Shown piece after piece: positions 1-9,565 of a stretch of 64,000 bases of DNA. The position numbers and the translations under genes were made by a program. The notes below the pieces were generated by a model that saw only the letters and a list, made by a program, of their open reading frames with translations, did no database searches and had not been told where the DNA came from. Each line of letters starts with the position of its first letter. Position 1 is the stretch's first letter. The stretch is from Akkermansia sp. N21116 (lineage in GTDB: Bacteria; Verrucomicrobiota; Verrucomicrobiia; Verrucomicrobiales; Akkermansiaceae). The DNA is taken from assembly GCF_029854705.2 (NCBI RefSeq), contig NZ_CP139035.1, positions 992,001 to 1,056,000 on the forward strand, in the 5' to 3' direction.

Positions 1-1101
1 GGAGACGCCGGGGATGAATGTTTTCCAGGGATGGGTGGAGCGAATCAGAGTTCCCACGCTTTCCAGTTCCATGTCCAGGCTGCCCTCTTTTTTGTTTTTG
101 AGGACAATATTCATCCCGTACAGGCCAAAGGCATCGAGAAGGGGGAAATTGTCCGGCAGAGGAATTTTACCGCCGGAGGGGAGCAGGAGCAGGCGGCCGA
201 GAATCCGGGTCATGGAGGAGACGGTCAATCCCGGTTCAAATTCCGCCATGAAACTCCAGTAGGCGCTGTGTTGGAAGAGAACGGTCATGAGGATGAATTC
301 CTGATGCCAGTCCTCCATGTTCAGACGGAGATTCAGGCAGGCGCGGCTCGTATAGACGGGAGGATTTTGTGTGTCCGGCACCCGGCTTTCCAGCATCAGG
401 GAGAGTCCGGTGTGCTCGAAGGGGCGGGATTCGTTCGAGGAAAGGGGAGACAGGAGAGCAAAGCGGGAACCGAGGGGTATCTTCAGGAGGAAATCGGCGG
501 CGGGCGGTCCGTCTTCCTTCTCGGCAGGCAGAAAGCGGACTTTCCCCTTCATGACGCCGGGGGATTGCAGAAGGAAGGCATAGCGGCTCCACGATGCTTC
601 CGGAGGAGAGGGTGCCGGAGCGGTGGAAATGGAGACGTTGCTTTCCATATCAATGCTTCGCTCGCCGGGAGGGATTTCTTCCGTATCCAGAGTCAGGCAG
701 GCGCGGGAGAGGAGGATTTCCCGGAAGATGGAAGGGACGCTTTTTTTGATTCCCCCGGTGAAAATGACGGAAGGGGCGATGTTGACGAACAGATCTGCCA
801 GCGGGACAAGGTCATCCCGGCACCGCAGGGTGAGTTTGGAACGGATGCCAGCTTCCTCCGGGAAACAGACGAGCGAGAAGGAAAACAGGAGATTGTCCGC
901 CGAGGCCCGCAGCGCGACGATTCCGTTCAGGATGAGAGTTTCCCCCTCCCGTTCCAGAACGCACTGGGTTCCGTCGAGTTGATTTTGACAAAGGCGGTTC
1001 AGCAGGGAGGAGAACACGCTGTCAAAGGTGTCGGAGTCGATCCAGATATGACCGTTTTCCAGAGCGGACTGTAAATCGCGGTAGAGTTGGTCAATGTTCA
1101 T
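1..1101 (-). CDS. large unknown protein, C-terminus beyond window
   Basis: The minus strand reads open from an ATG at 1101 to the window edge, giving at least 367 residues beginning MNIDQLYRDL. The start overlaps the stop of the upstream MBL gene by four bases (ATGA), so it is probably translationally coupled as the last visible gene of a five-gene operon. I see no signal peptide or membrane span. The sequence is a long succession of short beta-strand-like segments (for example LEREGETLILNGIVALRASA), similar in texture to the 1136-residue protein two genes upstream. I do not recognise the family. The plus-strand reading frame over the same bases is a shadow: the minus frame continues the operon and has a normal start. 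Certain as a gene, unknown in function. Confidence 0.8.
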   Translation of the reverse strand, partial: MNIDQLYRDLQSALENGHIWIDSDTFDSVFSSLLNRLCQNQLDGTQCVLEREGETLILNGIVALRASADNLLFSFSLVCFPEEAGIRSKLTLRCRDDLVPLADLFVNIAPSVIFTGGIKKSVPSIFREILLSRACLTLDTEEIPPGERSIDMESNVSISTAPAPSPPEASWSRYAFLLQSPGVMKGKVRFLPAEKEDGPPAADFLLKIPLGSRFALLSPLSSNESRPFEHTGLSLMLESRVPDTQNPPVYTSRACLNLRLNMEDWHQEFILMTVLFQHSAYWSFMAEFEPGLTVSSMTRILGRLLLLPSGGKIPLPDNFPLLDAFGLYGMNIVLKNKKEGSLDMELESVGTLIRSTHPWKTFIPGVS

Positions 1102-2249
1102 AGCTGACGATCTTTCCATTCACGGGGGATTTCACGTCTTGCGGCTATTTTTCCTTGTTGCAGGGCTGGTTCCATGATGCACGCCTGCTCCGATGATATG
1201 GTAATTCTCCCAGTAAAATCGACGTGATATGTCTGGTTGAAATAACAGACGTCTTGATGTTCGTTGCGCGATACGCTCGTGTAGAAAGGAGCGTCTATTT
1301 CCGATGTTTGGAAGGAGCTTCCCTTCTGGTAGTAAATAGAGTGAGTTCTTCTCAAAAGTCCGGATGTTCTGTTGAGATGCTTGATGACCAGGTCTTTTAT
1401 TTCCGAACGCGGGTGGCCAAACTGGTTGTCGTATCCGGCGCTGACGTGGGCGGAAAAAGGATGCAGATCTCGGAGAAAAGCCTCAAAGACTTCAAAGTCG
1501 CGTTGCGAGGCGGGGGCTGTTTCCGTAAAATGGCCGAGAAGCGTTGCACTGGCTCCATGATGCGGAACGGAGAGGAAATGGCATTTGTCGTAGTTCAGAA
1601 AGGGAAACCACCGCAGTTCATCTACGATATAATAAATTGTTTCGACGGTGGCGTCTCCCGGAAAGAGGAAATAGGCGTAAATGTCCTTCTTTCCTTTCTC
1701 GCGGCGTACAAGTACTTTTGCCAGGACAACAGACGAGGATTGATTGATCAGATCCGGAACGGCCAGCTTCTCGTCGTAATACTGGTTATATTTTTCAACG
1801 GACAGGCAAATGATATTGAAGAGCTCGACGATTCGAATGCCTTTGTCCGGGTACCCAACGAACGGAAGCGGTATCGTCCAGTTGCACAGGCCATATGGCC
1901 CTTTTTTTACGTTGGCTTGCGTAAATGTGTAAGGGGGGGCGCCGCTGGCTCCTCCGTAAAAATAATGATCTATAATAATATCTTCATTGTCAATTAAGGA
2001 GAGTAGATTGTGATGGTCCTCGTCCTGATGAGAAATGACGAGGCTATTCAGGCGATTTTTGTTTCCTCTGATCAGGGAGGCAAGATAACGAGCGGATTGC
2101 TCTATGGCTTGAGCGTCCTTTGCCGTATTGATGCTGCCGAAGTCGAAAAGACCGAGAAAAACGGTTTCCCAGCCTTCTGTTACCTCAAGGACGTAGCCCA
2201 TGCCCTGCCCTACGGCGAGGGCGTGAACGGTTGCACTGTAGAGAGCCAT
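1098..2249 (-). CDS. ComEC-like metallo-beta-lactamase fold hydrolase
   Basis: 383 residues. The zinc-binding motif SHQDEDHHN (H74, D76, D78, H79) is the HxDxDH-type signature of metallo-beta-lactamase (MBL) hydrolases. A second motif, SVPHHGAS, near residue 230 is the typical PHHGS-like block of the ComEC/Rec2 MBL subgroup. There is no membrane segment, so unlike ComEC it is a stand-alone cytoplasmic hydrolase. Such solitary ComEC-like MBL proteins are common in accessory and conflict loci; the substrate is unknown, though phosphodiester bonds are usual. Its start shares one base with the stop of the upstream gene (TGATG) and its stop overlaps the next start, so it is co-expressed with the large unknown proteins on both sides. 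The family call is firm; the biological role is open. Confidence 0.85.
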   Translation of the reverse strand: MALYSATVHALAVGQGMGYVLEVTEGWETVFLGLFDFGSINTAKDAQAIEQSARYLASLIRGNKNRLNSLVISHQDEDHHNLLSLIDNEDIIIDHYFYGGASGAPPYTFTQANVKKGPYGLCNWTIPLPFVGYPDKGIRIVELFNIICLSVEKYNQYYDEKLAVPDLINQSSSVVLAKVLVRREKGKKDIYAYFLFPGDATVETIYYIVDELRWFPFLNYDKCHFLSVPHHGASATLLGHFTETAPASQRDFEVFEAFLRDLHPFSAHVSAGYDNQFGHPRSEIKDLVIKHLNRTSGLLRRTHSIYYQKGSSFQTSEIDAPFYTSVSRNEHQDVCYFNQTYHVDFTGRITISSEQACIMEPALQQGKIAARREIPREWKDRQL

Positions 2250-5200
2250 CAGCGCAGTCCTCCCTTTTGCGGCGAGTACGGGAGCTTGCTTGCCATTTTT
2301 TCATGGCAGAAAGCGGCGTACCAGCCGGGTTCTCCGGAGGCGGGAGACTCCGGATTGGCGAACAGGAATATGTCGTTGTTTCCCGGAGGAAAGGAGAAAG
2401 TGAACGCGTGGATTCCAAAGTTCCTCAACCGGACAAGGTAGTCCGTTTCTTCTTCCGGCTCGTCCCGCCCGTTGACGAGGATCTCTACTGTCTTGAAGCC
2501 CAGCGTGAGGAACCCCTGCAGAGGCAGAAGGGCATTGGCGGTTTTTTCCTCCGAAAAACGGTATCCGGCAAAGAGAGGGGATTCTTCTCCCGAGGGCATG
2601 TTTTCCCAGGCGATCAGGAGTTCCAGGGAAATTTTTTGAGAGGAGAGCGCGCCGAGAGCTCCCAGTGATATTTCCCAGACCAGGCCGCACCAGCGATCCG
2701 TTATTTTCCCCTGTTTCAAGGGGCAGGACAGGGTCTGAAAACCGTTTGAGGTGGGAGAGCCGGAGCTGCTGTCGAATTGTTTCAACTTCATGGGAAAGCG
2801 GTCTGCCATGGAGTGGCGCCTCGGTGCACTCTCTCCGGGATAGAGGGCGATCCGGTCCTCCGGAGCGGTCCATTTTTTGTCCCCGTCCCTGGAGATGGAG
2901 ACGCAGAGGGAAAGCTGGCCGAAGCGGAGTCCCGCGTTTTCACCGCCGCCGAAGGCGAGAAGGTCGCAGGCAGGCATGGGTTTGAAAAACAGAGAGCCGG
3001 AAAGCTGAAAGATTCCTTTCAACGCGCCCTTGTCCGCTTCTTTCGAGACGGAGAGCCCGACCGCCTGCACAAGCACTTTTTCCATTTCTCCGCAGGAGAG
3101 GGCGTATGTTTCCCTTTTTCGGAGGGAAAACAGGTAGCAGTTGAGCCCCTGTTCATTTTTCTGGCAGACGCCTTCGAGCAGGAGCGCATTCCCGGCGTCC
3201 GGAGAGATCCGCGCAACCGGGCTGTGAAATAGCCGGTTGACAAGAAGTTCTCCCGTACACTGGAAATGGGTGATGGAGGTTCCGTCGACGCGGAAATAAA
3301 TGCGCACGGTATTGAAGTCGTAATCGGGGAGGGTTTCCAGCGGGGTGTTGTCTCTTTCCGCCCGGTAGTCGACAAGGCCGCTGAGAGAGGCGTCTTCCAT
3401 CAGGATGCTGGAGGGCTCCACCCGGCAGTTGTTGGAACGGACGGCGAGATGGTGGGCGTAAAAACGCGACAGATCGACGCCCGACATGATGAAGGAAAGT
3501 TCCTCGGGAATATCCCTCCCTTCCACGGGGACATTGAGAAACAGGACTCCGGTCCACAAGGGGTTCCGGGCGAGATGGTGAAGTTCCCGGTATTCCTCCC
3601 GAATGTCTCCGTCTTCGCTGAGACAGCTTTCAAGGGTTTTCCGGATGGTGTTCTCCGCCGCTTTTCCCTCAAGGGGAAGGCTGGCGGGGATCTCTTTCCG
3701 GAGGAGGTCGGTTATGCTGAAATCCGTTCTGTATTTGAAGAGGATAACCGTATCCGTAGAGTCGTTTGTTTGAGTGCGCCAGGACAGGGGCGAGAGGTTG
3801 AAGTGCCATTGCTCCACGCTGAGCCCGCACTGGGCGCAAAGGCGGCAGATGAGGTCGAGCTGGTGAGATCCCGCTCCGGGGAGAAGCCGGGTGACGGTTT
3901 CCCGGAACTTGTTCTCAGAATCGAAATCCGTATTGATTAGCTGCTTCAGAGGAAGAACCGCTGCTTCTCCCAGCGACTGGCAAAGGGTGAGGTAGGCACG
4001 TTCTGTGATGAGGAACGGCGTGCTGAAATGTTCCGATATTTGCCGAGGGTCGGAAAGAATGAGCCAGAGTCCCCTGTCCTGAAAGGCGGATTGGAGTGCC
4101 GGGCTTATGGAGGTGAGGACCGCGCTGGGGCGTCGCTCCGGAGGGCCCGTATTGGCGAGTCCGATCCAGTTCCAGCGGCGGGGGGTGAAGGGTTCTTTTT
4201 CCTCGAGTTCGACAAGGATTCCGTCTGGCGTCATGGCCCGGACTGCTTTTTCATTGGAAGGAGGGTGGCCCCGGCGTATTGCCTCTGTGCGAATGAGGGC
4301 TCTTCTTTCCGGGGCCAGGGCCTGCGTTTCCATCATGACAGCTCCCGGGGAGGGTCCGTCATATCCGTCGTAGGGGAAGAAGGGGATGAACATTCCGGGT
4401 GACAGAGGGCAGACGGGCGCTTCCACAAGGCTCATGAGGTCGCTATTTTCCGCCTGATACAGAGAGGTTTCTCCGGGCTGAGCGTAGTACCATGCGGACG
4501 GGAAGGCTTGCACCCTGGCCGTCGTGCACAGGTCTGAGAAAAAGGATGTTCCTTTTGGAGCGGAGCTCGGAAAGAAGGACGGAAATCCGGGCTGAAGGCG
4601 GAGTCCGAATTCAGGTATCTTTTCCGGAAGAACGCCGATGTATTCCGTGCCGGAATATCCGCAGGCTATACGGAGAAGTCCGTCGTCGTTTTCGAGAAGG
4701 CCGTCATCGGGCTGTAGCAGAAAACAGCCGGAAAAGGTCAGTCCGTACCGCAGGGAAGAATCCGTTTCTTCTCCGAGGGGGTAATGTACTTCGATTTCCC
4801 TGGCGAAGGTGAATCCGGCTTCCGCACCGGGGCGGAAGCGGAGCCTCCTGCCGTGGATGGTGGCGATGCTGCTCTCCAGAACAGGAGGGGACTCGCCCGA
4901 AGGATGCGGCTGAAAGGTGAACTTCGTTTTAGCCGTATCCAGCAGGTCGCAGGGATGGAGGAGGGCAAGGACATCCAGGATGGAACCGGGCGGCATCCGG
5001 AAAAGAGGTGAGGAAAGGCGTTCGACAAATCCCTTCCCGCTTCCCGGGACGCCGTTGCCTCCACGGCAGGCGTAGGAGAGGGAAATGCCCATTTCCTGAA
5101 GGACGGACTTTTCCGTTCCTTGTTTTTGCTCAATACGGAAGGAGAAGCGGAGTTCTCCCGAGGGAAAATGCAGAACAGGGGGAGAACTCAAGGGAAAATC

Positions 5201-5659
5201 CCTTTGTCCCGTGGAGAAGAGATAGGGCTCGCTTTCGCTTGTTTCCGTGAATCGGATGCTGTTTTCCTCCGTGCCGGGAAGCATTTTTCCTCCGGCGGGA
5301 AACAGAAGGCGGCAGCCTTTCAAATCAAGGGAACCGTCGCCGACTTCCCTTCTCTCCCTTCCGCTTGCGTCCCACAGACGGAGGGTATGCGGCACATTGC
5401 CCCGCAGGGTGTTTTCCAGAGCCGGGAGCCAGAGGAAGAGGCGGCCTTTCGGCAGACGGGACAGAAAATTCCCCACCAGAGAACAAAGTCCCTCCGTCTC
5501 CTCCGGCATCTTTTTCAGGAACAGGAAAACACTCCCCGGGACATTCCAGGCTTCGTCCAGAGTCAGCGCGCTTTTTTGAGGCGCGGCCGGGCAGTAGAGG
5601 CAGGCGTTTTCCCAGCGGTACAGTGCCGCTCCGTCCTGTTCTGAAAGGAGAAGAAACAT
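2249..5659 (-). CDS. 1136-residue unknown protein of the Hint/MBL operon
   Basis: A long uninterrupted frame that starts 21 bases after the 754-residue gene and touches the MBL gene by one base. No signal peptide, membrane span or known catalytic motif is visible. The composition is rich in Pro, Ser, Phe and Leu, with many strand-turn-strand stretches, and it resembles the partial gene at the window start, so the two may be related structural or scaffold proteins. The size, the overlap with its neighbours and the absence of paired repeats suggest an intracellular or assembled structural role, but this is inference. I do not recognise the family. Confidence 0.8.
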   Translation of the reverse strand: MFLLLSEQDGAALYRWENACLYCPAAPQKSALTLDEAWNVPGSVFLFLKKMPEETEGLCSLVGNFLSRLPKGRLFLWLPALENTLRGNVPHTLRLWDASGRERREVGDGSLDLKGCRLLFPAGGKMLPGTEENSIRFTETSESEPYLFSTGQRDFPLSSPPVLHFPSGELRFSFRIEQKQGTEKSVLQEMGISLSYACRGGNGVPGSGKGFVERLSSPLFRMPPGSILDVLALLHPCDLLDTAKTKFTFQPHPSGESPPVLESSIATIHGRRLRFRPGAEAGFTFAREIEVHYPLGEETDSSLRYGLTFSGCFLLQPDDGLLENDDGLLRIACGYSGTEYIGVLPEKIPEFGLRLQPGFPSFFPSSAPKGTSFFSDLCTTARVQAFPSAWYYAQPGETSLYQAENSDLMSLVEAPVCPLSPGMFIPFFPYDGYDGPSPGAVMMETQALAPERRALIRTEAIRRGHPPSNEKAVRAMTPDGILVELEEKEPFTPRRWNWIGLANTGPPERRPSAVLTSISPALQSAFQDRGLWLILSDPRQISEHFSTPFLITERAYLTLCQSLGEAAVLPLKQLINTDFDSENKFRETVTRLLPGAGSHQLDLICRLCAQCGLSVEQWHFNLSPLSWRTQTNDSTDTVILFKYRTDFSITDLLRKEIPASLPLEGKAAENTIRKTLESCLSEDGDIREEYRELHHLARNPLWTGVLFLNVPVEGRDIPEELSFIMSGVDLSRFYAHHLAVRSNNCRVEPSSILMEDASLSGLVDYRAERDNTPLETLPDYDFNTVRIYFRVDGTSITHFQCTGELLVNRLFHSPVARISPDAGNALLLEGVCQKNEQGLNCYLFSLRKRETYALSCGEMEKVLVQAVGLSVSKEADKGALKGIFQLSGSLFFKPMPACDLLAFGGGENAGLRFGQLSLCVSISRDGDKKWTAPEDRIALYPGESAPRRHSMADRFPMKLKQFDSSSGSPTSNGFQTLSCPLKQGKITDRWCGLVWEISLGALGALSSQKISLELLIAWENMPSGEESPLFAGYRFSEEKTANALLPLQGFLTLGFKTVEILVNGRDEPEEETDYLVRLRNFGIHAFTFSFPPGNNDIFLFANPESPASGEPGWYAAFCHEKMASKLPYSPQKGGLR

Positions 5660-5680
5660 ACGACATAAACGATGGTCTGC

Positions 5681-7945
5681 CTACTCTGCCGGAACCTCCA
5701 CCCGGTCTCCCGGCAGGAGCACGATGTTTCTGTAATCCGGGTTGTCCTCCCAGTCCAGATGGACGGGAAGGTATTTGCCGGGAGAAAGGACGGGCTTTCC
5801 GTCCGACAGGGGGCGGGCTTCGCCCGGACTGCGGAAAAGAGATACCGGCGCGGAAGAGGGGATCGAGTAGCGCTCCATCAAATTCCACAGAGAGGAACCC
5901 AGCGGCAACGTGACGGATTTTCCATTCAGAGACAGGCGCAGCAGGATGCTCAGGGAGGTTCTGCCCCTCATGTACAGGCGGGAGACGAGAGGTTCCCCTT
6001 CCTGGATTTCGTCCCGGACTTCTTCCGCTGCCGCGGGCGTCAGGCGTACTCCGCAGCTGCGCAGCACTTCCCGGCACGAGCTGCCGCTCACAAGGAAGGG
6101 CTGGGCTGTATAGTTGCTGTCTCCCGGGCTGTCGGACTTGAGGAACGTTCCCGGCATTTTGATTCTGCAATAGGCGTTGAGGAAGTCTTTGGAGAGGGCG
6201 TCTATCAGGCCGCCCGCGCCGTTTTGTATCCGGCTGCCTTCCTGCATCTCCATGTCGGGAACCGTCATATAGTCCAGCATGCGCATCAGAAAGGGATCGA
6301 AGCAAAGCAGATAGGAACCTTCTTTCTCATGGCTGTAAAGGGGGTGCCGGGAGGCGCCCGCCGGAATATGCCCGTCCATATAGGGCTTGTCCCTCTCCAG
6401 AGGCAGGCGGTATGTCTCCGATTCCAGCTCGAGAATATGTCCTGGAATCAGGGAGGCGCTGCCTGATGAGGAATCGAGCGCGCAGGCGTAGGTATGAAGG
6501 GACTCCGCGTCGGAGGGCAGGGCCCGTCCGCAGGCGTCCATGATCCGGTACAAGCCCTGCGGGGAGATTCCCCGGTCGCAGAGGATGGCCAGCAGGTCAA
6601 GATAGTCGGACGGCTTGGCTCCGTCTGCCGTCGTCAGCACGTATTCTACCGGGGCTGAGGGGGCGGTTGTCTTTTGCTCCAGGGAAAAGCCGCCTGATTT
6701 GATCGAGTTTTTCAGATCCTCCTGAAACATCTTCCCGGAAAACAGGAGTACGGGGGGAGTTTCCTCCTGCGGGGAGGTGCGGAGGCCCAGCAGGAGTTGT
6801 CCGTCCTTTTTCACCATGTAGTAGCCCGGGGAAAACAGGGGAACATTTTTTGCGGGAAGGCCACGTCCATGGAGGTAGACAGGCGCGATGTCCACCGAAA
6901 GATTGTGAAAGGAACCGTTATTTCTTGAGAGATGGAGGGAATGTCCGCAGGTGCGCAGCGTTTCCTCTCCCAGTGTCGCTTCATAGTAGAGGGGGGGATG
7001 GCTGGGATCATGCGTCCACGTGAGTTCCGCCGTTTTCTGATGGGTGGTGATGTGAGCCGGGCGCAGGATCGCCAGGGGGATTCTCTTTTGCCTGTCCTTC
7101 GGGCGTCCCTCCACTTGCAGGGTGCCGATTCCGAAGAGGATGGAACAGGATTCCATCTGTTCCGGCGTCCGGATTTCCGAAGGAATGGGACAGGAGAGCG
7201 AGAGGCGCGTTGCCGCTCCTTCCGGGGTTGTTTCCGTTGTTTCAGGAGTTATGACGGCAAGTTCCGTCTCTCCCCAGTAAAGCCACGCTTTTACCAGGGG
7301 CGGAGCGGAGAGGGGAGTGACGATTTCGGCCGTGAGGGTTTCTTCTGAAAGGGTGAGAAGCCTGGTTGCCGACAGTTCGGAAAGAATGAAGGAAACAGGA
7401 GCGGAACTTTTATCCGTCAGGCAGGAGATGTCATCGTAACTCAAATGCCAGACGGCGGTGCAGAGCGTGTCCGCGGAGAGGAGCAGATCTTTGCGGGAGA
7501 GGGCCGCCTCCGTCTCAAACTGGCCGAACGTGAGCGATTGCTCTGTTTTTCCGTCCGATAAAAGAATATGTCCCCGGAGAATATCGCTTCCGGCGGAGTC
7601 CCAGCAGAAGGAAAGCGTCTCGCCATCCCAGCGGCCCTGGATATTTTGACAGGTCCACGTCATCACACGGATGAGGGAGGAGTAGATACCGGGATCTCCG
7701 TCTATGAAGGCCTGAACCTCATAGATGGATTCTTTTTCCAGGGGAATATCCTTGATTTTGAAGACGCCGGAGGATTCCGTCGTCTCCTTCCTGAGTTCTT
7801 TCCCATCCTGGAAAAGCACAAGCCGCACCTTTCCGTCGTAGTTTTTCGGCTGGACGTCCCAGAGGACAACGCAATCGAATTTTTCGGAAGAGGTAAGGAG
7901 GGTTTCTACCCGAGTGAGGCAAATGCCGGAAGCTGTCTGTTGCAT
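5681..7945 (-). CDS. 754-residue unknown protein, possible beta-sandwich domains
   Basis: Second gene of the minus-strand operon, 20 bases downstream of the Hint gene and 21 bases upstream of the 1136-residue gene. The N-terminal half has several segments that read like beta-sandwich (Ig or fibronectin III-like) strands, for example VVLWDVQPKNYDGKVRLVLF near the start and LTWTHDPSHPPLYYEATL in the middle. The last residues, YRNIVLLPGDRVEVP, look like a small beta-grasp or SLBB/LysM-like end, but this is too short to assign. No signal peptide or membrane span. Unknown function; the operon position ties it to the Hint and MBL proteins. Confidence 0.78.
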   Translation of the reverse strand: MQQTASGICLTRVETLLTSSEKFDCVVLWDVQPKNYDGKVRLVLFQDGKELRKETTESSGVFKIKDIPLEKESIYEVQAFIDGDPGIYSSLIRVMTWTCQNIQGRWDGETLSFCWDSAGSDILRGHILLSDGKTEQSLTFGQFETEAALSRKDLLLSADTLCTAVWHLSYDDISCLTDKSSAPVSFILSELSATRLLTLSEETLTAEIVTPLSAPPLVKAWLYWGETELAVITPETTETTPEGAATRLSLSCPIPSEIRTPEQMESCSILFGIGTLQVEGRPKDRQKRIPLAILRPAHITTHQKTAELTWTHDPSHPPLYYEATLGEETLRTCGHSLHLSRNNGSFHNLSVDIAPVYLHGRGLPAKNVPLFSPGYYMVKKDGQLLLGLRTSPQEETPPVLLFSGKMFQEDLKNSIKSGGFSLEQKTTAPSAPVEYVLTTADGAKPSDYLDLLAILCDRGISPQGLYRIMDACGRALPSDAESLHTYACALDSSSGSASLIPGHILELESETYRLPLERDKPYMDGHIPAGASRHPLYSHEKEGSYLLCFDPFLMRMLDYMTVPDMEMQEGSRIQNGAGGLIDALSKDFLNAYCRIKMPGTFLKSDSPGDSNYTAQPFLVSGSSCREVLRSCGVRLTPAAAEEVRDEIQEGEPLVSRLYMRGRTSLSILLRLSLNGKSVTLPLGSSLWNLMERYSIPSSAPVSLFRSPGEARPLSDGKPVLSPGKYLPVHLDWEDNPDYRNIVLLPGDRVEVPAE

Positions 7946-7965
7946 GATAGTGGAGGAACTGCGAG

Positions 7966-9450
7966 TCAGAACTCGCCGTTTTGCATGATGTTGTCTCCCA
8001 CCCAGATATTTTCCGCAAGGAACAGGCCGGAGCTATCGCCCTCTCTTTCCAGGTCCAGATTGTATACTTCCGTGGGAGAATTCACTTCCTTCCGGCGGAG
8101 GACTTCCGTCCACTCCCGGCCGTCTCCGGAAAGAAGGGAAATCCCCTCGTTCAACTCTCCGGCAATCCTGATTCCCTCCTGCGTCTTGAAGGGATGTTCC
8201 CGTGTCGCCAGAAGGGTGGCGCCGCTGGCGGTCGTGATCTCCTGCATTTTATCCTCCATGCCCCGCCAGACATTCCGGACACGGGCGGAACAGAGAATTC
8301 CTTTGTTGCCCAGGGACAGTACTCTGTCTCCGATCCTGATTTCGGAAATGCGCCGTTGGGAGCCATCGACCAAAGTGATCCGTGTTTTATCTCCCAGGCA
8401 GCCGTACATGATAACGAGAGGCGGGATGGATTTCATGACGACTGATTCCGACAAGTCAGGATCGCTGCTGACGATGAGATCCACCTTTTCCCCGTGGGCA
8501 AGACGCGCCGTAATCCGCAGCGTGTAGTGGAAGGGATAGCGGGTAAATTCGGACGGGTTGCGGAAATCGAAATCCTGATTCCAGTTTGTCGTCATCTCGT
8601 AGTCAAGGGCTTCTCCCCGCAGGGTGCACTTGATGGAATCCTGAACATACCGGGCTGCGGCCAGGGCTATGCTTCCTCCTCCGGTCGCGGAGATAAGACG
8701 GAGCGTGCAAAGCGCGCTTTCCACTGAGGAAAATTGAAGGCCCTGACCCAGATGGAACGTGCCTTTTCCCGGGACTCCCAGTACGGGGAAAGGTTCATGC
8801 TTTTTCCCGTAAAGGCATATGTAATCGCAATCGGATGCCGCCTGCGGACTTCTGAACAGGGAGATGACAATATTTTTCGGGTCGGGCGCACTCTCCTTGT
8901 GAGCCGCGGCGTCCTCACTGCCGGGGAGGATGGCATTGCTCCGCGGGAAGGTGACCGGGATGGATTCCTTTTTAGGATATATATGATCATAGGAAAGACC
9001 CAGAGAACGGGGGTGGACGCCGCATTCCCTACTGAGACGCACGGTGCGGGTGTTTCCTTCCCTGTCCGTGATATCAACCCAGATCAGGGCGGTGAGCTTT
9101 TCCGGATCAATGCCGTTCGATAGCTGATAGGTGATGGAATCTTTCCTCTCATGAGAATTTTCCCTGTCCTGGCAACGCGTGACGGAGAGGATTTTTCCTG
9201 TCTGCTCCTCGCGGATGGCGACGCTCAAACGGATGCGCGGAACGGCTTGAACAAGGCTGACAAGCCCTTCCCAGACGACTGTTTGCCTCATCTTGTCGTA
9301 AGTGAAGGCGGAGCAGGAAATACAGTCGAGGAGGCGGAATAGCTCGGGGTCCGTTTCCGACAGGACGTTCTTTACCGCATGGGAATCATTTTCCATCCCT
9401 TCAAATTCAGGAAAGGAAACCACGGAATGCTCAATATCCAATTTGATCAT
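7966..9450 (-). CDS. protein with C-terminal Hint (hedgehog/intein) domain
   Basis: 494 residues. Residues from C351 to the end form a Hint module: GCLGDKTRITLVDG with the nucleophilic Cys, then RISEIRIGDRVLS (block A), LATREHPFKT (block B, with the TxxH motif) and VYNLDLE...LAENIWVGDN (blocks F/G). Hint domains cleave or splice their own backbone at the Cys. Here only seven residues follow the GDN and no extein follows, so this is an autoprocessing Hint tail rather than an intein in a host protein. The first 350 residues are unknown but include a beta-rich region with GKGTFHLGQGLQFSS. No signal peptide. It is the promoter-proximal gene of the five-gene operon. The Hint call is firm; whether it cleaves is untested. 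Confidence 0.85.
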   Translation of the reverse strand: MIKLDIEHSVVSFPEFEGMENDSHAVKNVLSETDPELFRLLDCISCSAFTYDKMRQTVVWEGLVSLVQAVPRIRLSVAIREEQTGKILSVTRCQDRENSHERKDSITYQLSNGIDPEKLTALIWVDITDREGNTRTVRLSRECGVHPRSLGLSYDHIYPKKESIPVTFPRSNAILPGSEDAAAHKESAPDPKNIVISLFRSPQAASDCDYICLYGKKHEPFPVLGVPGKGTFHLGQGLQFSSVESALCTLRLISATGGGSIALAAARYVQDSIKCTLRGEALDYEMTTNWNQDFDFRNPSEFTRYPFHYTLRITARLAHGEKVDLIVSSDPDLSESVVMKSIPPLVIMYGCLGDKTRITLVDGSQRRISEIRIGDRVLSLGNKGILCSARVRNVWRGMEDKMQEITTASGATLLATREHPFKTQEGIRIAGELNEGISLLSGDGREWTEVLRRKEVNSPTEVYNLDLEREGDSSGLFLAENIWVGDNIMQNGEF

Positions 9451-9565
9451 TTATATATTCATACGGGAAAAATTTAAAAAATCAATTTTTTTCCATAAGC
9501 AACGGTTGTTTGTATCACAGATTTGGACAATTATTGCTATTCCGTATCGTAATCAAGCTCCCAGT

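Noticed and set aside
31-1074. Plus-strand frame of 347 residues at the window start
   Set aside because: The minus strand has an open frame continuing the operon with an ATGA overlap; the plus frame has no domain and a poor amino-acid profile.
7966-8401. Hint domain as a classical intein
   Set aside because: No extein follows and the ending lacks the intein HN plus nucleophile.
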